Of a stretch of DNA of 45,700 bases, positions 28,336 through 35,624 are shown in pieces. The stretch lies in contig JALFVN010000021.1 in the NCBI GenBank assembly GCA_022787565.1, positions 1 through 45,700 on the forward strand, written 5' to 3'. The notes below the pieces were generated by a model. That model saw only the letters and a list, made by a program, of their open reading frames with translations, did not search any database and was not told the DNA's origin. The stretch's first letter is position 1. Every line of letters starts with the position of its first letter. The stretch is from Clostridiales bacterium. Lineage in GTDB: Bacteria; Bacillota; Clostridia; Oscillospirales; Oscillospiraceae. Position numbers and translations under genes: made by a program.

Positions 28336-28704
28336 TCACCGCGCGAAAAGCCTGCGCAGCAGGCTGCATAGGGCGGTGCCCGGAATGGACAGGACAAACC
28401 ACATCAGAATAAATTGGGGACAGATCTGGCCCAAAAGGTTAAAGGGCAGGGCGGAGTAGTCCCACACCTGCCAGTGGAGCCGGAGGTTTACGATGCAGCC
28501 GGCAATAAATTCCACCGTGGTGATGATGCAGGCGCTGAGAATCCATTTTTTCGGCAGACTCAGTTCACTGCCGCTGACCAGATACATCAGCGTAAAGCAC
28601 AGCCCGCCGCAGAGCAGCATGGTCCAGTGAGTCCAGCCCCGCCAGAGAATTTCGATCAACCCGTAGAGTATGCTTCCAAAGACAAAGACCGGCAGAAGTT
28701 CCAT
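28336..28704 (-). CDS. Small four-helix membrane protein (ABC_trans_CmpB / putative ABC permease family)
   Basis: 122 residues with four hydrophobic segments. Residues about 81-95 (VWDYSALPFNLLGQICPQF) and IEILWRGWTHWTM are hallmarks of the family named putative ABC transporter permease (CmpB type). No ATPase partner lies next to it and the function is unknown. Convergent with deoC. A hairpin ACCCGGGC / GGCCCGGGT (about 28717-28741) lies just upstream of its start. Confidence 0.75.
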   Translation of the reverse strand: MELLPVFVFGSILYGLIEILWRGWTHWTMLLCGGLCFTLMYLVSGSELSLPKKWILSACIITTVEFIAGCIVNLRLHWQVWDYSALPFNLLGQICPQFILMWFVLSIPGTALCSLLRRLFAR

Positions 28705-28781
28705 AAATAATCACCCGGGCTTATCTTTTCCCGGCCCGGGTATTTTCATCCGTGAAGAGAAATATTATTTAAAGAAAAGCC

Positions 28782-28810
28782 TTGACACGGGGGAAATAAT
28801 CTGGTATATT
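28782..28810 (+). promoter_or_regulatory. Promoter of infC-rpmI-rplT
   Basis: Consensus TTGACA (28782-28787), 17-base spacer, TATATT (28805-28810). It gives a leader of about 150 nt before infC. Confidence 0.88.
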
Positions 28811-28816
28811 AACAAA

Positions 28817-28954
28817 GCTTAAAACAAAGAAGGTACGGCATCCCCGGCCTCACCCGGCGGTCAGAAGAACCGGCTGTGGTCAATAAAAGCATTGTCCCCT
28901 AAAGGGGAATTACGGTGTTTTTACGCGCGGATGCTGTGCATCCGCGCTTTTTTT
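28817..28954 (+). promoter_or_regulatory. infC leader with transcription attenuator (L20-leader type)
   Basis: The leader holds several GC-rich pairing segments and ends in a terminator: a 10-bp stem GCGCGGATGC / GCATCCGCGC with a 3-nt loop and seven T (28925-28954), only two bases before the infC Shine-Dalgarno. In other Firmicutes L20 binds such leaders and causes early termination of infC-rpmI-rplT. I infer the same here; the L20-binding fold itself was not modelled. Confidence 0.75.
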
Positions 28955-28969
28955 CGGAGGTGTTTCACA

Positions 28970-29542
28970 ATCGCAAACGCTGTTCATCAAATAAACGAAG
29001 AGATCACTGACAAGGAGATCCGTCTTATCGGAAACGAGGGCGAGCAGCTCGGCATCATGTCTGCCGACGAGGCTCTCAGGATCGCTGCCGAGCGGGAGCT
29101 GGACCTGGTCAAGATCGCTCCGGGCTCAAATCCCCCTGTCTGCAAGATCATGGATTACGGCAAATACCGCTTCGAGCAGGCCAAGAAGGAAAAGGACGCC
29201 AAGAAGAATCAGCGCGTCATTGAGATCAAGGAGATCCGCATGTCTCCCGGCATCGGCGACAATGACTTTAACACGAAGCTGAAAAACGGTCAGAAATTCC
29301 TGAACGACGGCAACCGCGTCAAGGTCTCTGTGCGCTTCAGAGGCAGAGAGATGGCTCATACCGACATCGGCGAGGTGCTTCTGCGCAATTTTGCCGAAAA
29401 ATGCGCCGACATTGCGAATCTGGACAAAGCCCCCAAGCTGGAGGGCCGCAATATGTCCATGTTCCTCTCTCCCAAGCCCCAGACGCCGCCGAAAAAGCCC
29501 GCAAAGCCCAAGGTGCCCAAGACCGGCGAGAGTGCCGAATAA
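28970..29542 (+). CDS. infC: Translation initiation factor IF-3 (ATC start codon)
   Basis: 190 residues. The product runs ANAVHQINEEITDKEIRLIG then NEGEQLGIMSADEALRIAAE, standard IF-3 N domain, followed by the C domain (KEIRMSPGIGDNDFNTKLKN, VSVRFRGREMAHTDIG) and a Pro/Lys-rich tail. IF-3 checks start-codon pairing and keeps ribosomal subunits apart. No ATG, GTG or TTG fits in frame. The ATC at 28970 is correctly spaced after CGGAGG (28955-28960). infC genes often use AUU/AUC so that IF-3 represses its own translation. Confidence 0.93.
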   Translation: MANAVHQINEEITDKEIRLIGNEGEQLGIMSADEALRIAAERELDLVKIAPGSNPPVCKIMDYGKYRFEQAKKEKDAKKNQRVIEIKEIRMSPGIGDNDFNTKLKNGQKFLNDGNRVKVSVRFRGREMAHTDIGEVLLRNFAEKCADIANLDKAPKLEGRNMSMFLSPKPQTPPKKPAKPKVPKTGESAE

Positions 29543-29600
29543 GAACGTATAATGCAGGCTTTCGCCTGTCATTCACCAGTTACGGAAGGAGAAATTTATC

Positions 29601-29798
29601 ATGCCCAAACTGAAGACCCACAGCGGTGCCAAGAAGAGATTCAATCTCACCAAGACCGGCAAGGTCAAACGCGCACACGCATATAAGAGCCATATCCTCA
29701 CCAAGAAGGACACCAAGCGCTGCCGCCGTCTGCGTTCCGAGGCTTATGCCGACGCAACCAACGAGGCAACCATCAAGAAAATGATCCCTTACAAATAA
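29601..29798 (+). CDS. rpmI: Ribosomal protein bL35
   Basis: 65 residues, standard length. [20 protein letters not shown] then [20 protein letters not shown] are diagnostic. Strong GGAAGGAG before the ATG. Middle gene of infC-rpmI-rplT. Confidence 0.98.
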   Translation: MPKLKTHSGAKKRFNLTKTGKVKRAHAYKSHILTKKDTKRCRRLRSEAYADATNEATIKKMIPYK

Positions 29799-29831
29799 TT
29801 AAGGGCTGACGTGTAATAGGAGGATATACAA

Positions 29832-30185
29832 ATGGCAAGAGTTAAAGGCGCAATGATGACCCGCAAGCACAGAAACAAGGTTCTTGGTCTGGCAAAGGGT
29901 TACTGGGGCAACAAGTCCCGTCACTATAAGATGGCTAACGAGCAGCTGATGAAGTCCGGCCGCTATGCCTATGTAGGCCGCAAGCAGAAGAAGAGAGACT
30001 TCCGCAAGCTGTGGATTACCCGTATCAGCGCAGGCTGCAAGATGAACGGTATGAACTACTCCACCTTCATGCATGGTCTGAAGCTGGCCGGTGTGGACAT
30101 GAACCGCAAGATGCTGTCCGAGACCGCTATCCACGATCCCGCTGCTTTCACCGCTCTCTGCGAGCTGGCGAAGAACGCACGCTAA
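29832..30185 (+). CDS. rplT: Ribosomal protein bL20
   Basis: 117 residues. [20 protein letters not shown] then [20 protein letters not shown] and [20 protein letters not shown] are diagnostic of L20, which is needed for early 50S assembly and probably represses its own operon through the leader. AGGAGG upstream; last gene before a strong terminator. Confidence 0.98.
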   Translation: MARVKGAMMTRKHRNKVLGLAKGYWGNKSRHYKMANEQLMKSGRYAYVGRKQKKRDFRKLWITRISAGCKMNGMNYSTFMHGLKLAGVDMNRKMLSETAIHDPAAFTALCELAKNAR

Positions 30186-30201
30186 TATCGTAATATCATG
30201 C

Positions 30202-30240
30202 TCCGCCGCCGGGAAACCGGCGGCGGACTTTTAATTTTAA
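30202..30240 (+). terminator. Intrinsic terminator of rplT operon
   Basis: An 11-bp stem TCCGCCGCCGG / CCGGCGGCGGA with GAAA tetraloop (30202-30227), followed by CTTTTAATTTT. Confidence 0.9.
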
Positions 30241-30248
30241 TAAGAAGT

Positions 30249-30767
30249 ATGGATTTGCCGAAGAGAAAAAGAAACCGTCTTGAAAACTGGGATTACAGCG
30301 CTAACGGAGCCTATTTTGTCACCATATGTACTTATAATAGAGAAACAATATTGGGCCGGGATGTAGGGGCGATTCACGAATCGCCCGCCACCGGCATAGC
30401 CTTGACCCAAATCGGGAAAATCGTGAGTGATACTGCGGAAACGCTGCCGCAGAGATTCCCGGAAATCAAACTTGAAAAATATGTGGTCATGCCGAACCAT
30501 GTCCATTTGCTCCTGCTGATCGACCGCGATCCACGGGCGATTCGTGAATCGCTCCTACAGAGCGGGAGATCACTGATTTCCAAAGTCGTTGGATATTTTA
30601 AGATGAATTCCAGCAAAAAAGCCCACAAGATTGAGCCGGGCTTAATGCTCTGGCAGAGGTCTTTCCACGATCATATAATACGGAATGACGTGGATTATCT
30701 TCGTATCTGGGAATATATTGATACAAACCCCATCAAGTGGCGCGAGGATTGCTTTTTCAAACTGTAG
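30249..30767 (+). CDS. REP-associated tyrosine transposase (RAYT, Y1_Tnp / IS200-like)
   Basis: 172 residues starting MDLPKRKRNRLENWDYSANG. I chose the ATG at 30249 because the longer reading would run through the rplT terminator. The HUH motif is VVMPNHVHLLLLI and the catalytic tyrosine region is SKVVGYFKMNSSKKAHKI. C-terminal WQRSFHDHIIRNDVDYLRI and YIDTNPIKW are typical of RAYTs, which move or maintain palindromic REP elements by single-strand transfer. Two copies of repeat B lie inside the gene in frame, adding GAIHESPA and RAIRESL between conserved blocks. Confidence 0.9.
   Translation: MDLPKRKRNRLENWDYSANGAYFVTICTYNRETILGRDVGAIHESPATGIALTQIGKIVSDTAETLPQRFPEIKLEKYVVMPNHVHLLLLIDRDPRAIRESLLQSGRSLISKVVGYFKMNSSKKAHKIEPGLMLWQRSFHDHIIRNDVDYLRIWEYIDTNPIKWREDCFFKL
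30363..30388 (+). repeat. Palindromic repeat family B, copy 4 (inside RAYT gene)
   Basis: GTAGGGGCGATTCACGAATC then GCCCGC, reverse complement of copy 2 except for one trailing base. Read through in frame in the transposase. Confidence 0.92.
30534..30558 (-). repeat. Palindromic repeat family B, copy 5 (inside RAYT gene)
   Basis: CGGGCGATTCGTGAATCGCT then CCTAC; one base different from copy 2. Opposite orientation to copy 4, 145 bases away. Confidence 0.92.
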
Positions 30768-30925
30768 CATCCTGCGCGGGTATTCCATAACAGGGAATCT
30801 TCTCCACATTTCCCCGTATTCCCTAATCGAAGCCAGGCGGAAAGGGAATGAAGTCCGTTTCCTCTGACAGCCGTAGCCTCTGTGCCAATTATTCTTTCTT
30901 GCGCTTTCAGAGGTGATGGTGTATC

Positions 30926-32068
30926 ATGTTTCCCATGGATAATACAAAAACGAAAAAATTGAATTTCAAGGCCCTGTACCGGCTGTGCCCGGGGGCTCAC
31001 TGGCTGGCGCTGGTCAGCGCTCTGCTGATCCTGCTGCACCTGGCCACACGGGGAAATCACCAGCTGATGGTCTGGCTCTCGGAAAACCTGGTGCGCCCGG
31101 TGCACGGTCTCTTAGCCTGGCTCTGTTCCTATGCACCCTTTTCCGTAGCGGAGCTGGTGATCTGCCTGGCGGTCATCGGCACGGTAGTTTACATAATATA
31201 TGAAATCGTGCGTTTGATCCGTCGGCCGGAAAAGTTGAGGCGGGTTTACATAATTATTGCAACCCTGCTTGCTGTCCTGTTGTTCGTCTATGCCGGTTTC
31301 TGCCTTTTATGGGGTATCTATTACTATGGAGACGATTTTCAGGCGAAAAGCGGCCTCAAGGCGGAGGAAATCTCCGTGGAGCAGCTCTCGGAGGTGACGG
31401 CGTATTTTGCCGATCTGGCAAACGAATATTCCACCCAGGTGACCCGGGATGAAAACGGCGTGTACACAGCAGACAGAGAGGCGATCCTGGCCCGCTCACC
31501 GGAGGTATTTGGCGCGGCGACAGAGCTGTTTCCCTGCCTCCGGGGGCCCGGCGTGGCGGCAAAGCCCTTTGCACTCTCCCGGATACTCAGCTATCTGGAC
31601 TTCACCGGCTTTTTCTTTCCCTTCACGGCGGAGGCCAACGTGAATATGGATTTCCCACCCAGCCTGTTTGCGGCTACGGTGGCCCATGAGCTTTCTCATC
31701 AACGGGGGGTGGCCAAGGAGCAGGAGGCCAATTTTGTGGCCGTGCTGGCAAGCCTGGAATACGGCGACGCGGATTACTGTTATTCCGCCGCGCTGCTGGC
31801 CTACACCCATCTGGGAAACGCTCTGTATAAGGCGGACAATGAGGCCTGGCAGCAGGTCTACGGCAGCCTGAACCGCTATGTTCTGGCGGACTTTGCCTGC
31901 AACCGGGAATACTGGAAACAGTTTGAAACCCCGGTGCAGACCGTTTCCAATACGGTCTACGAGGGCTTTTTGCAGAGCTACGACCAGAAGCTGGGGCTGA
32001 AAAGCTACGGCGCCTGTGTGGATCTGCTGGTGAATTATTACTATGAGGCGGCTCTGGCGGCGAAGTGA
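30926..32068 (+). CDS. DUF3810 family membrane protein with HExxH motif
   Basis: 380 residues. Three membrane segments fall in the first 140 residues (about 26-43, 70-95 and 109-131), then an extracytoplasmic domain. It contains TVAHELSHQRGVAKEQEANF near residue 250, an HExxH-type zinc-protease motif with a downstream glutamate. This matches DUF3810, a family with predicted but unproven peptidase activity. Two ATG codons (30926, 30935) are possible; GAGGTG lies 10 bases before the first. Single-gene unit. Confidence 0.85.
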   Translation: MFPMDNTKTKKLNFKALYRLCPGAHWLALVSALLILLHLATRGNHQLMVWLSENLVRPVHGLLAWLCSYAPFSVAELVICLAVIGTVVYIIYEIVRLIRRPEKLRRVYIIIATLLAVLLFVYAGFCLLWGIYYYGDDFQAKSGLKAEEISVEQLSEVTAYFADLANEYSTQVTRDENGVYTADREAILARSPEVFGAATELFPCLRGPGVAAKPFALSRILSYLDFTGFFFPFTAEANVNMDFPPSLFAATVAHELSHQRGVAKEQEANFVAVLASLEYGDADYCYSAALLAYTHLGNALYKADNEAWQQVYGSLNRYVLADFACNREYWKQFETPVQTVSNTVYEGFLQSYDQKLGLKSYGACVDLLVNYYYEAALAAK

Positions 32069-32109
32069 ACTGAGGAAAAAAGATTTTTCTCAAAAGGGGA
32101 AAATAATTC

Positions 32110-32137
32110 TTGACAAACAGATAAATATGAGTATAAT
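32110..32137 (+). promoter_or_regulatory. Promoter of tRNA-Gln
   Basis: TTGACA (32110-32115), 16-base spacer, TATAAT (32132-32137), about 14 bases before the tRNA. Confidence 0.88.
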
Positions 32138-32150
32138 AATCCTTGCGTTT

Positions 32151-32224
32151 AGCGGGATTGTGTAAAGGTAGCACAGCGGACTCTGACTCCGTATGTGAGG
32201 GTTCGAATCCTTCTCCCGCTGCCA
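32151..32224 (+). tRNA. tRNA-Gln (anticodon CTG)
   Basis: Acceptor AGCGGGA pairs with TCCCGCT; anticodon stem GCGGA / TCCGT with loop CTCTGAC (anticodon CTG, reading CAG). The T arm has GTTCGAATC and the CCA end is encoded (32222-32224). Confidence 0.96.
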
Positions 32225-32231
32225 AAAGCAG

Positions 32232-32261
32232 ACAGTCCGCCCAAAAGGGCGGGCTGTTTTT
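32232..32261 (+). terminator. Intrinsic terminator of tRNA-Gln
   Basis: ACAGTCCGCCC / GGGCGGGCTGT stem with AAAA loop, followed by TTTT (part of a longer T-run). Confidence 0.9.
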
Positions 32262-32304
32262 GCTTAAAAAGTGCAGACTGCTCTGAGCCCTCAGGCCAAG
32301 GCAA

Positions 32305-32349
32305 TGAAACAGGCCACGTTTGTTTTTGTGACAAACATGGCCTGTTTCA
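32305..32349. repeat. Long near-perfect hairpin (19-bp arms)
   Basis: TGAAACAGGCCACGTTTGT and ACAAACATGGCCTGTTTCA are reverse complements except one position (G-U in RNA), with a 7-base loop TTTTGTG. There is no U-tract on either side. It lies between tRNA-Gln and the convergent DUF975 gene. Confidence 0.85.
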
Positions 32350-32402
32350 ACGCAATAAAGCCCTTGCGGGGCGGATGGAATATCATCTGAGAATGGGGAT
32401 CA

Positions 32403-33170
32403 TCAGCCCTCCCAGGGGGGCGTTTCCCGCCAGGTGCCGCCGTTTCCGGCATCATTGACGGTGTCTGCACCGCGGAGCGCTTCATAATACAGAATAAAGC
32501 TCATACTGATGTACGGCGTGGTCCAGACCTGCACCGCATAGCCCACAACCGGAATGGATTCCAGAATGGCCCAGCCGATAAAGCTCAGGTCCATGACGAA
32601 AAGCTCACCCTTGTGGCCCTTCATCATCCGCTTGCTCTCCCGGATGCACTGCATCACGGACATCTCCGGGTGATCCAGCAGCAGGTAGAGGGCCATACGG
32701 TAGCGGTAAGCGGCGATAATGCCGGGAATGACAAACAGCAGTGACCACAGCGTAATGAAAAGCCCCTCCAGAATGTTCAGGAGAATGATGCGGCCTAACA
32801 TGCCGAAGCCGTCCAGCAGGTTGCCGAAGCAGGCGCCGGTACGGCGTACAGTGTTCATCAGAAACAGGACAAAGCCTGCGGCAACCACAGTGAGCACCAG
32901 CTGCAGGGCAAGGTAGATAATGTACGCGGCGGGGCTGGTCGCGCCGGGGGACATAAACTCGTATATATAGTCATAGTCACCGCTGAGGACCGCGTCGTAG
33001 TAGTTCTGAAGCTCCTGAACGGTGAGGTTGAGCCCCATAATGCGGTTGGACAGCCAGGAAATGACAATGGCCAGCAGCAGATAGACAAGGCCCACCAGAA
33101 CAGGGCTGGGCTTTGAACCGGTGACAAGGGCTCTGGCGCGCCCTTTCAGGGCGGGACGATCAATTCTCAT
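32403..33170 (-). CDS. DUF975 family membrane protein
   Basis: 255 residues with five or six hydrophobic segments. The motif GIIAAYRYRMALYLLLDHPE then CIRESKRMMKGHKGELFVMD is characteristic of DUF975; SFIGWAIL and TTPYISMSFILYYEAL follow as expected. The function of the family is unknown. AAGGAG lies 7 bases before the ATG. Flanked by the two tRNA genes. Confidence 0.88.
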   Translation of the reverse strand: MRIDRPALKGRARALVTGSKPSPVLVGLVYLLLAIVISWLSNRIMGLNLTVQELQNYYDAVLSGDYDYIYEFMSPGATSPAAYIIYLALQLVLTVVAAGFVLFLMNTVRRTGACFGNLLDGFGMLGRIILLNILEGLFITLWSLLFVIPGIIAAYRYRMALYLLLDHPEMSVMQCIRESKRMMKGHKGELFVMDLSFIGWAILESIPVVGYAVQVWTTPYISMSFILYYEALRGADTVNDAGNGGTWRETPPWEG

Positions 33171-33266
33171 AGCGCATCTCCTTTGTGTTTTTCATCTTAA
33201 CTAAAATATATCATTCCCCTAAAACAAAGTAAAGAAAATTTTCTGCCGAATTTGCGCAAATTTCTC

Positions 33267-33295
33267 TTGACAATCGACGAAGGTGGTGCTATTAT
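33267..33295 (+). promoter_or_regulatory. Promoter of tRNA-Leu
   Basis: TTGACA (33267-33272), 17-base spacer, TATTAT (33290-33295), about 20 bases before the tRNA. Confidence 0.8.
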
Positions 33296-33314
33296 AATCA
33301 AGCGTTCCAGAGAT

Positions 33315-33402
33315 GCGCGAGTGGTGGAATTGGCAGACTCGCTAGATTCAGGTTCTAGTGCTCACTCCGGGCGTGCGGGTTCAAGTCCCGCCTCGCGCAC
33401 CA
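33315..33402 (+). tRNA. tRNA-Leu (anticodon CAG)
   Basis: Acceptor GCGCGAG pairs with CTCGCGC. Anticodon stem CTAGA / TCTAG has loop TTCAGGT, anticodon CAG. A long variable arm (class II) and T arm GGTTCAAGTCC are present; CCA is encoded (33400-33402). The integrase gene downstream points at its 3' end, so this is the likely attachment site. Confidence 0.96.
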
Positions 33403-33406
33403 CATG

Positions 33407-33442
33407 CAGACCTCAAATCGAAAGATTTGGGGTCTGTTTTTT
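33407..33442 (+). terminator. Intrinsic terminator of tRNA-Leu
   Basis: CAGACCTCAAATC / GATTTGGGGTCTG stem with GAAA loop followed by six T. Confidence 0.9.
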
Positions 33443-33547
33443 GCATTTCAGGCATTTTTAGCGCATATCCCATTTTCGACCATCTTCGTCAGCGCTTGAC
33501 AAATGCGACGATTTCTAACATTTTTCTAACGCATTTCATCGGCGGTA

Positions 33548-34690
33548 TCAAAAAAGGCTTGCTTCCATTTTCTCAGTGAGCAATTGTTTCCTCTGGGTGT
33601 CCAGATGCCCGTAAATGTTTGCGGTCATTTGAATATCCGCGTGTCCCATGTATTCCTGAACGTCTTTCAGCGTAAATCCGTTATTCAGAAGCAGGCTCGC
33701 GCAGCTATGCCGGAGTTCATGGAAACGAATATGCGGCAGATGGTTGTTTTTCAAAAGAAGCGAAAAATGGGAGGATACATAGTCCGGCGAAAAAGGCTTG
33801 CCGTTGGGCCACTTGAAGATAAAATCATTCTGCTCATATTCATCGCCGCAGAGCTGGCGATTTATCCGCTCATCCGCTTTTGCCTTGAGAAATATTTCTC
33901 TGGCTTCCTGCGTCAAAGGGAAGGAACGATGGCTGGAGCTGTTTTTCGTCTTGTCTTTGCAGACGGCAGTTGTGACCTTTGACACGGTATGTTTGATCGT
34001 CAGCCGCCCGGCGGTAGAATCAACGCTGTCCCATTTCAATCCCAGGACTTCGCTTCGGCGAAGACCATACAGGGCAGTGATCTTCACGAGGGGATAGATC
34101 GGGTCGTCACAGATTGCATCAAAGAGGGTTTTGAGCTGGTCGGCATTATAATAGCTGGACTCATAGCGCTGCTTTTTCGGAAGCTCAACAAATTGACAGG
34201 GATTCGTTTGAATGATGCCGTTTTTCACAGCCTCATTCAGAGTCTGGTGGATAATATTTTTATACTGCCGCAGAGAGGCGGGGGATAGTCCTCCTTTTCC
34301 GTCTTTGCGGCCTTTTACCGCTTTTTCATCGAAAAAGGCCTGGAGCGTCTCCCGCGTTACATCCTGCAAAAGGATTCCGCTTTGCTCAAAATAGGGGATT
34401 ACCTGGGCATTTGCCATCAGCGAATACCCCTGAAAAGTCACAGAATCTACTCTGCGCTCGGCTACTTTCAGCCATGCACGGATATAATCGGAGAACAAAA
34501 TGCTGCACACAGGGCGCTCAGGGGCCTTCTCGTACGCCAAAAGCGTTTCTCGCAGGAGCTGTTCGGCTTTCCTCTTGTTTCCTTTTGCTTCGAGCCCGGT
34601 GGCAATCCATTTCTGTTTTCGCTTACCATTCTCTTTCAGGTTAATTATTATATAGAACTTGTCATTTTTGACTTGCAGGCTGCCTGTCAT
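33548..34690 (-). CDS. Phage/ICE-type tyrosine integrase
   Basis: 380 residues, typical of integrases of Gram-positive mobile elements. An N-terminal arm-binding domain (YIIINLKENGKRKQKWIATG) is followed by a SAM-like core-binding domain (about 65-170) and the catalytic domain. Catalytic residues visible are R in ALYGLRRSEVLGLKW, H-x-x-R in HELRHSCASLLL, H in YMGHADIQM and the nucleophile Y in TANIYGHLD. It performs site-specific integration and excision, presumably at the tRNA-Leu 3' end 145 bases away. The start overlaps the excisionase-like stop by 4 nt. Confidence 0.95.
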   Translation of the reverse strand: MTGSLQVKNDKFYIIINLKENGKRKQKWIATGLEAKGNKRKAEQLLRETLLAYEKAPERPVCSILFSDYIRAWLKVAERRVDSVTFQGYSLMANAQVIPYFEQSGILLQDVTRETLQAFFDEKAVKGRKDGKGGLSPASLRQYKNIIHQTLNEAVKNGIIQTNPCQFVELPKKQRYESSYYNADQLKTLFDAICDDPIYPLVKITALYGLRRSEVLGLKWDSVDSTAGRLTIKHTVSKVTTAVCKDKTKNSSSHRSFPLTQEAREIFLKAKADERINRQLCGDEYEQNDFIFKWPNGKPFSPDYVSSHFSLLLKNNHLPHIRFHELRHSCASLLLNNGFTLKDVQEYMGHADIQMTANIYGHLDTQRKQLLTEKMEASLF

Positions 34691-34920
34691 GGTATCTCCT
34701 TTCTGACAGTCGGATCAGTCTGTTTATCAGGTTCGTCAGCTGTGTTCCATGCAGAGGCAATATATTCAACGAGACAGGATTTCGGTACTCGGATGGATGA
34801 CCCAATTCGCAGATGGCGGATTGAATTATTGTTTATGAGCATATATGCGCTGTTGCGTCCGATATGCAGGGCCTGGCTGACCTGCGTAACGGTCAAAATA
34901 TCTGGGTAGGCTTCAAACAT
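34687..34920 (-). CDS. Excisionase-like helix-turn-helix protein
   Basis: 77 residues from the second ATG (34920); an ATG at 34944 adds eight residues. The MerR/excisionase-type winged HTH is seen in ILTVTQVSQALHIGRNSAYM, then RHLRIGSSIRVPKSCLVEYI. Such proteins direct integrases toward excision or regulate them. Immediately upstream of and overlapping the integrase gene, the usual order for these elements. The ribosome binding site is weak. Confidence 0.85.
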   Translation of the reverse strand: MFEAYPDILTVTQVSQALHIGRNSAYMLINNNSIRHLRIGSSIRVPKSCLVEYIASAWNTADEPDKQTDPTVRKEIP

Positions 34921-35130
34921 CGTTTTTCCCACTGGATTTTTCACTTGTGAAGACCGACGGATATCCCGAGATCGTGATTGCCCTGGCGTTATAGGGAAAG
35001 ACAGCTAAATCACCAATATAAATGACAGAATATTCAACATTTTCAAGGTACATAGGGAACACACTTCCTATACTAATTTTCTCATATATTTTGATCCTTG
35101 TCAAATTTCAGAGCACTTTTTTGAGGAAAT

Positions 35131-35155
35131 AATGCGTCTCACGGTGAAACACATT
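35131..35155. repeat. TTTCAC-N-GTGAAA palindrome, copy 1 (degenerate)
   Basis: AATGCGTCTCAC-G-GTGAAACACATT. Degenerate version of the palindrome at 42727 and 45538. Confidence 0.75.
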
Positions 35156-35624
35156 AATATGACAAAATCCGCACTTTACTTTGTGCGGATCATTTTTTAT
35201 CACGATATTTCTCAAAGGCAAAGTAGACGGCGGCGGGCCAGCCGCTCCATAGGATTTTCCGTGCCTCCCTCCATGCTTGTGGCGGGGCGTTCTACTCTGT
35301 GACGTGTAGCCAACGCAAGTATCATTGTTCCCGTCTGCGCATCATGGCCCGCGGCTCTGCCAAAGCTGCTTCACAGCGCGGTGTTTCCCGCTCGTCCCTT
35401 TTCTCTCCTCTCTGGGATCTGTCTTCGCGCACCCGCTGTACGGCTCAACGCAGGCAGAACGTATCTGTCTGCCCTATTCATTTTTCCTCGGATCGTCGAT
35501 CCGCGAAAACACATCAGCCCCGGTGTGCTTTGGCTGATCCACGACGAAAATAAATACGTTTCACGGTGAAAACGTATTAAACCAACTTGTCAGAAGGACG
35601 ATGCAGCCTCGTCCTTCCTTGCCT
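35156..35624. other. Non-coding stretch between element genes
   Basis: About 470 bases between two palindrome copies and the Spo0A-like gene. A hairpin ATCCGCAC / GTGCGGAT with TTTTTT on the plus-strand side lies at about 35166-35197. The rest contains short plus-strand open frames with unnatural composition and no family match, possibly decayed coding DNA. I see no supported gene. Confidence 0.5.
35552..35578. repeat. TTTCAC-N-GTGAAA palindrome, copy 2
   Basis: AATACGTTTCAC-G-GTGAAAACGTATT; the arms match over 12 bases with one inserted A. Confidence 0.82.

Noticed and set aside
28892-28969. Longer infC reading starting at ATG 28892
   Set aside because: It would translate through the attenuator hairpin and ribosome binding site, and adds residues absent from IF-3.
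34913-35104. Possible small gene upstream of the excisionase (63 residues from TTG, or 46 from ATG at 35053)
   Set aside because: No convincing ribosome binding site or family; it overlaps the excisionase start in another frame. It may be leader sequence.
35424-35432. TCGCGCACC match to the tRNA-Leu 3' end as a second attachment site
   Set aside because: Only nine bases match, too short to distinguish from chance, and it would leave the Spo0A-like gene outside the element.
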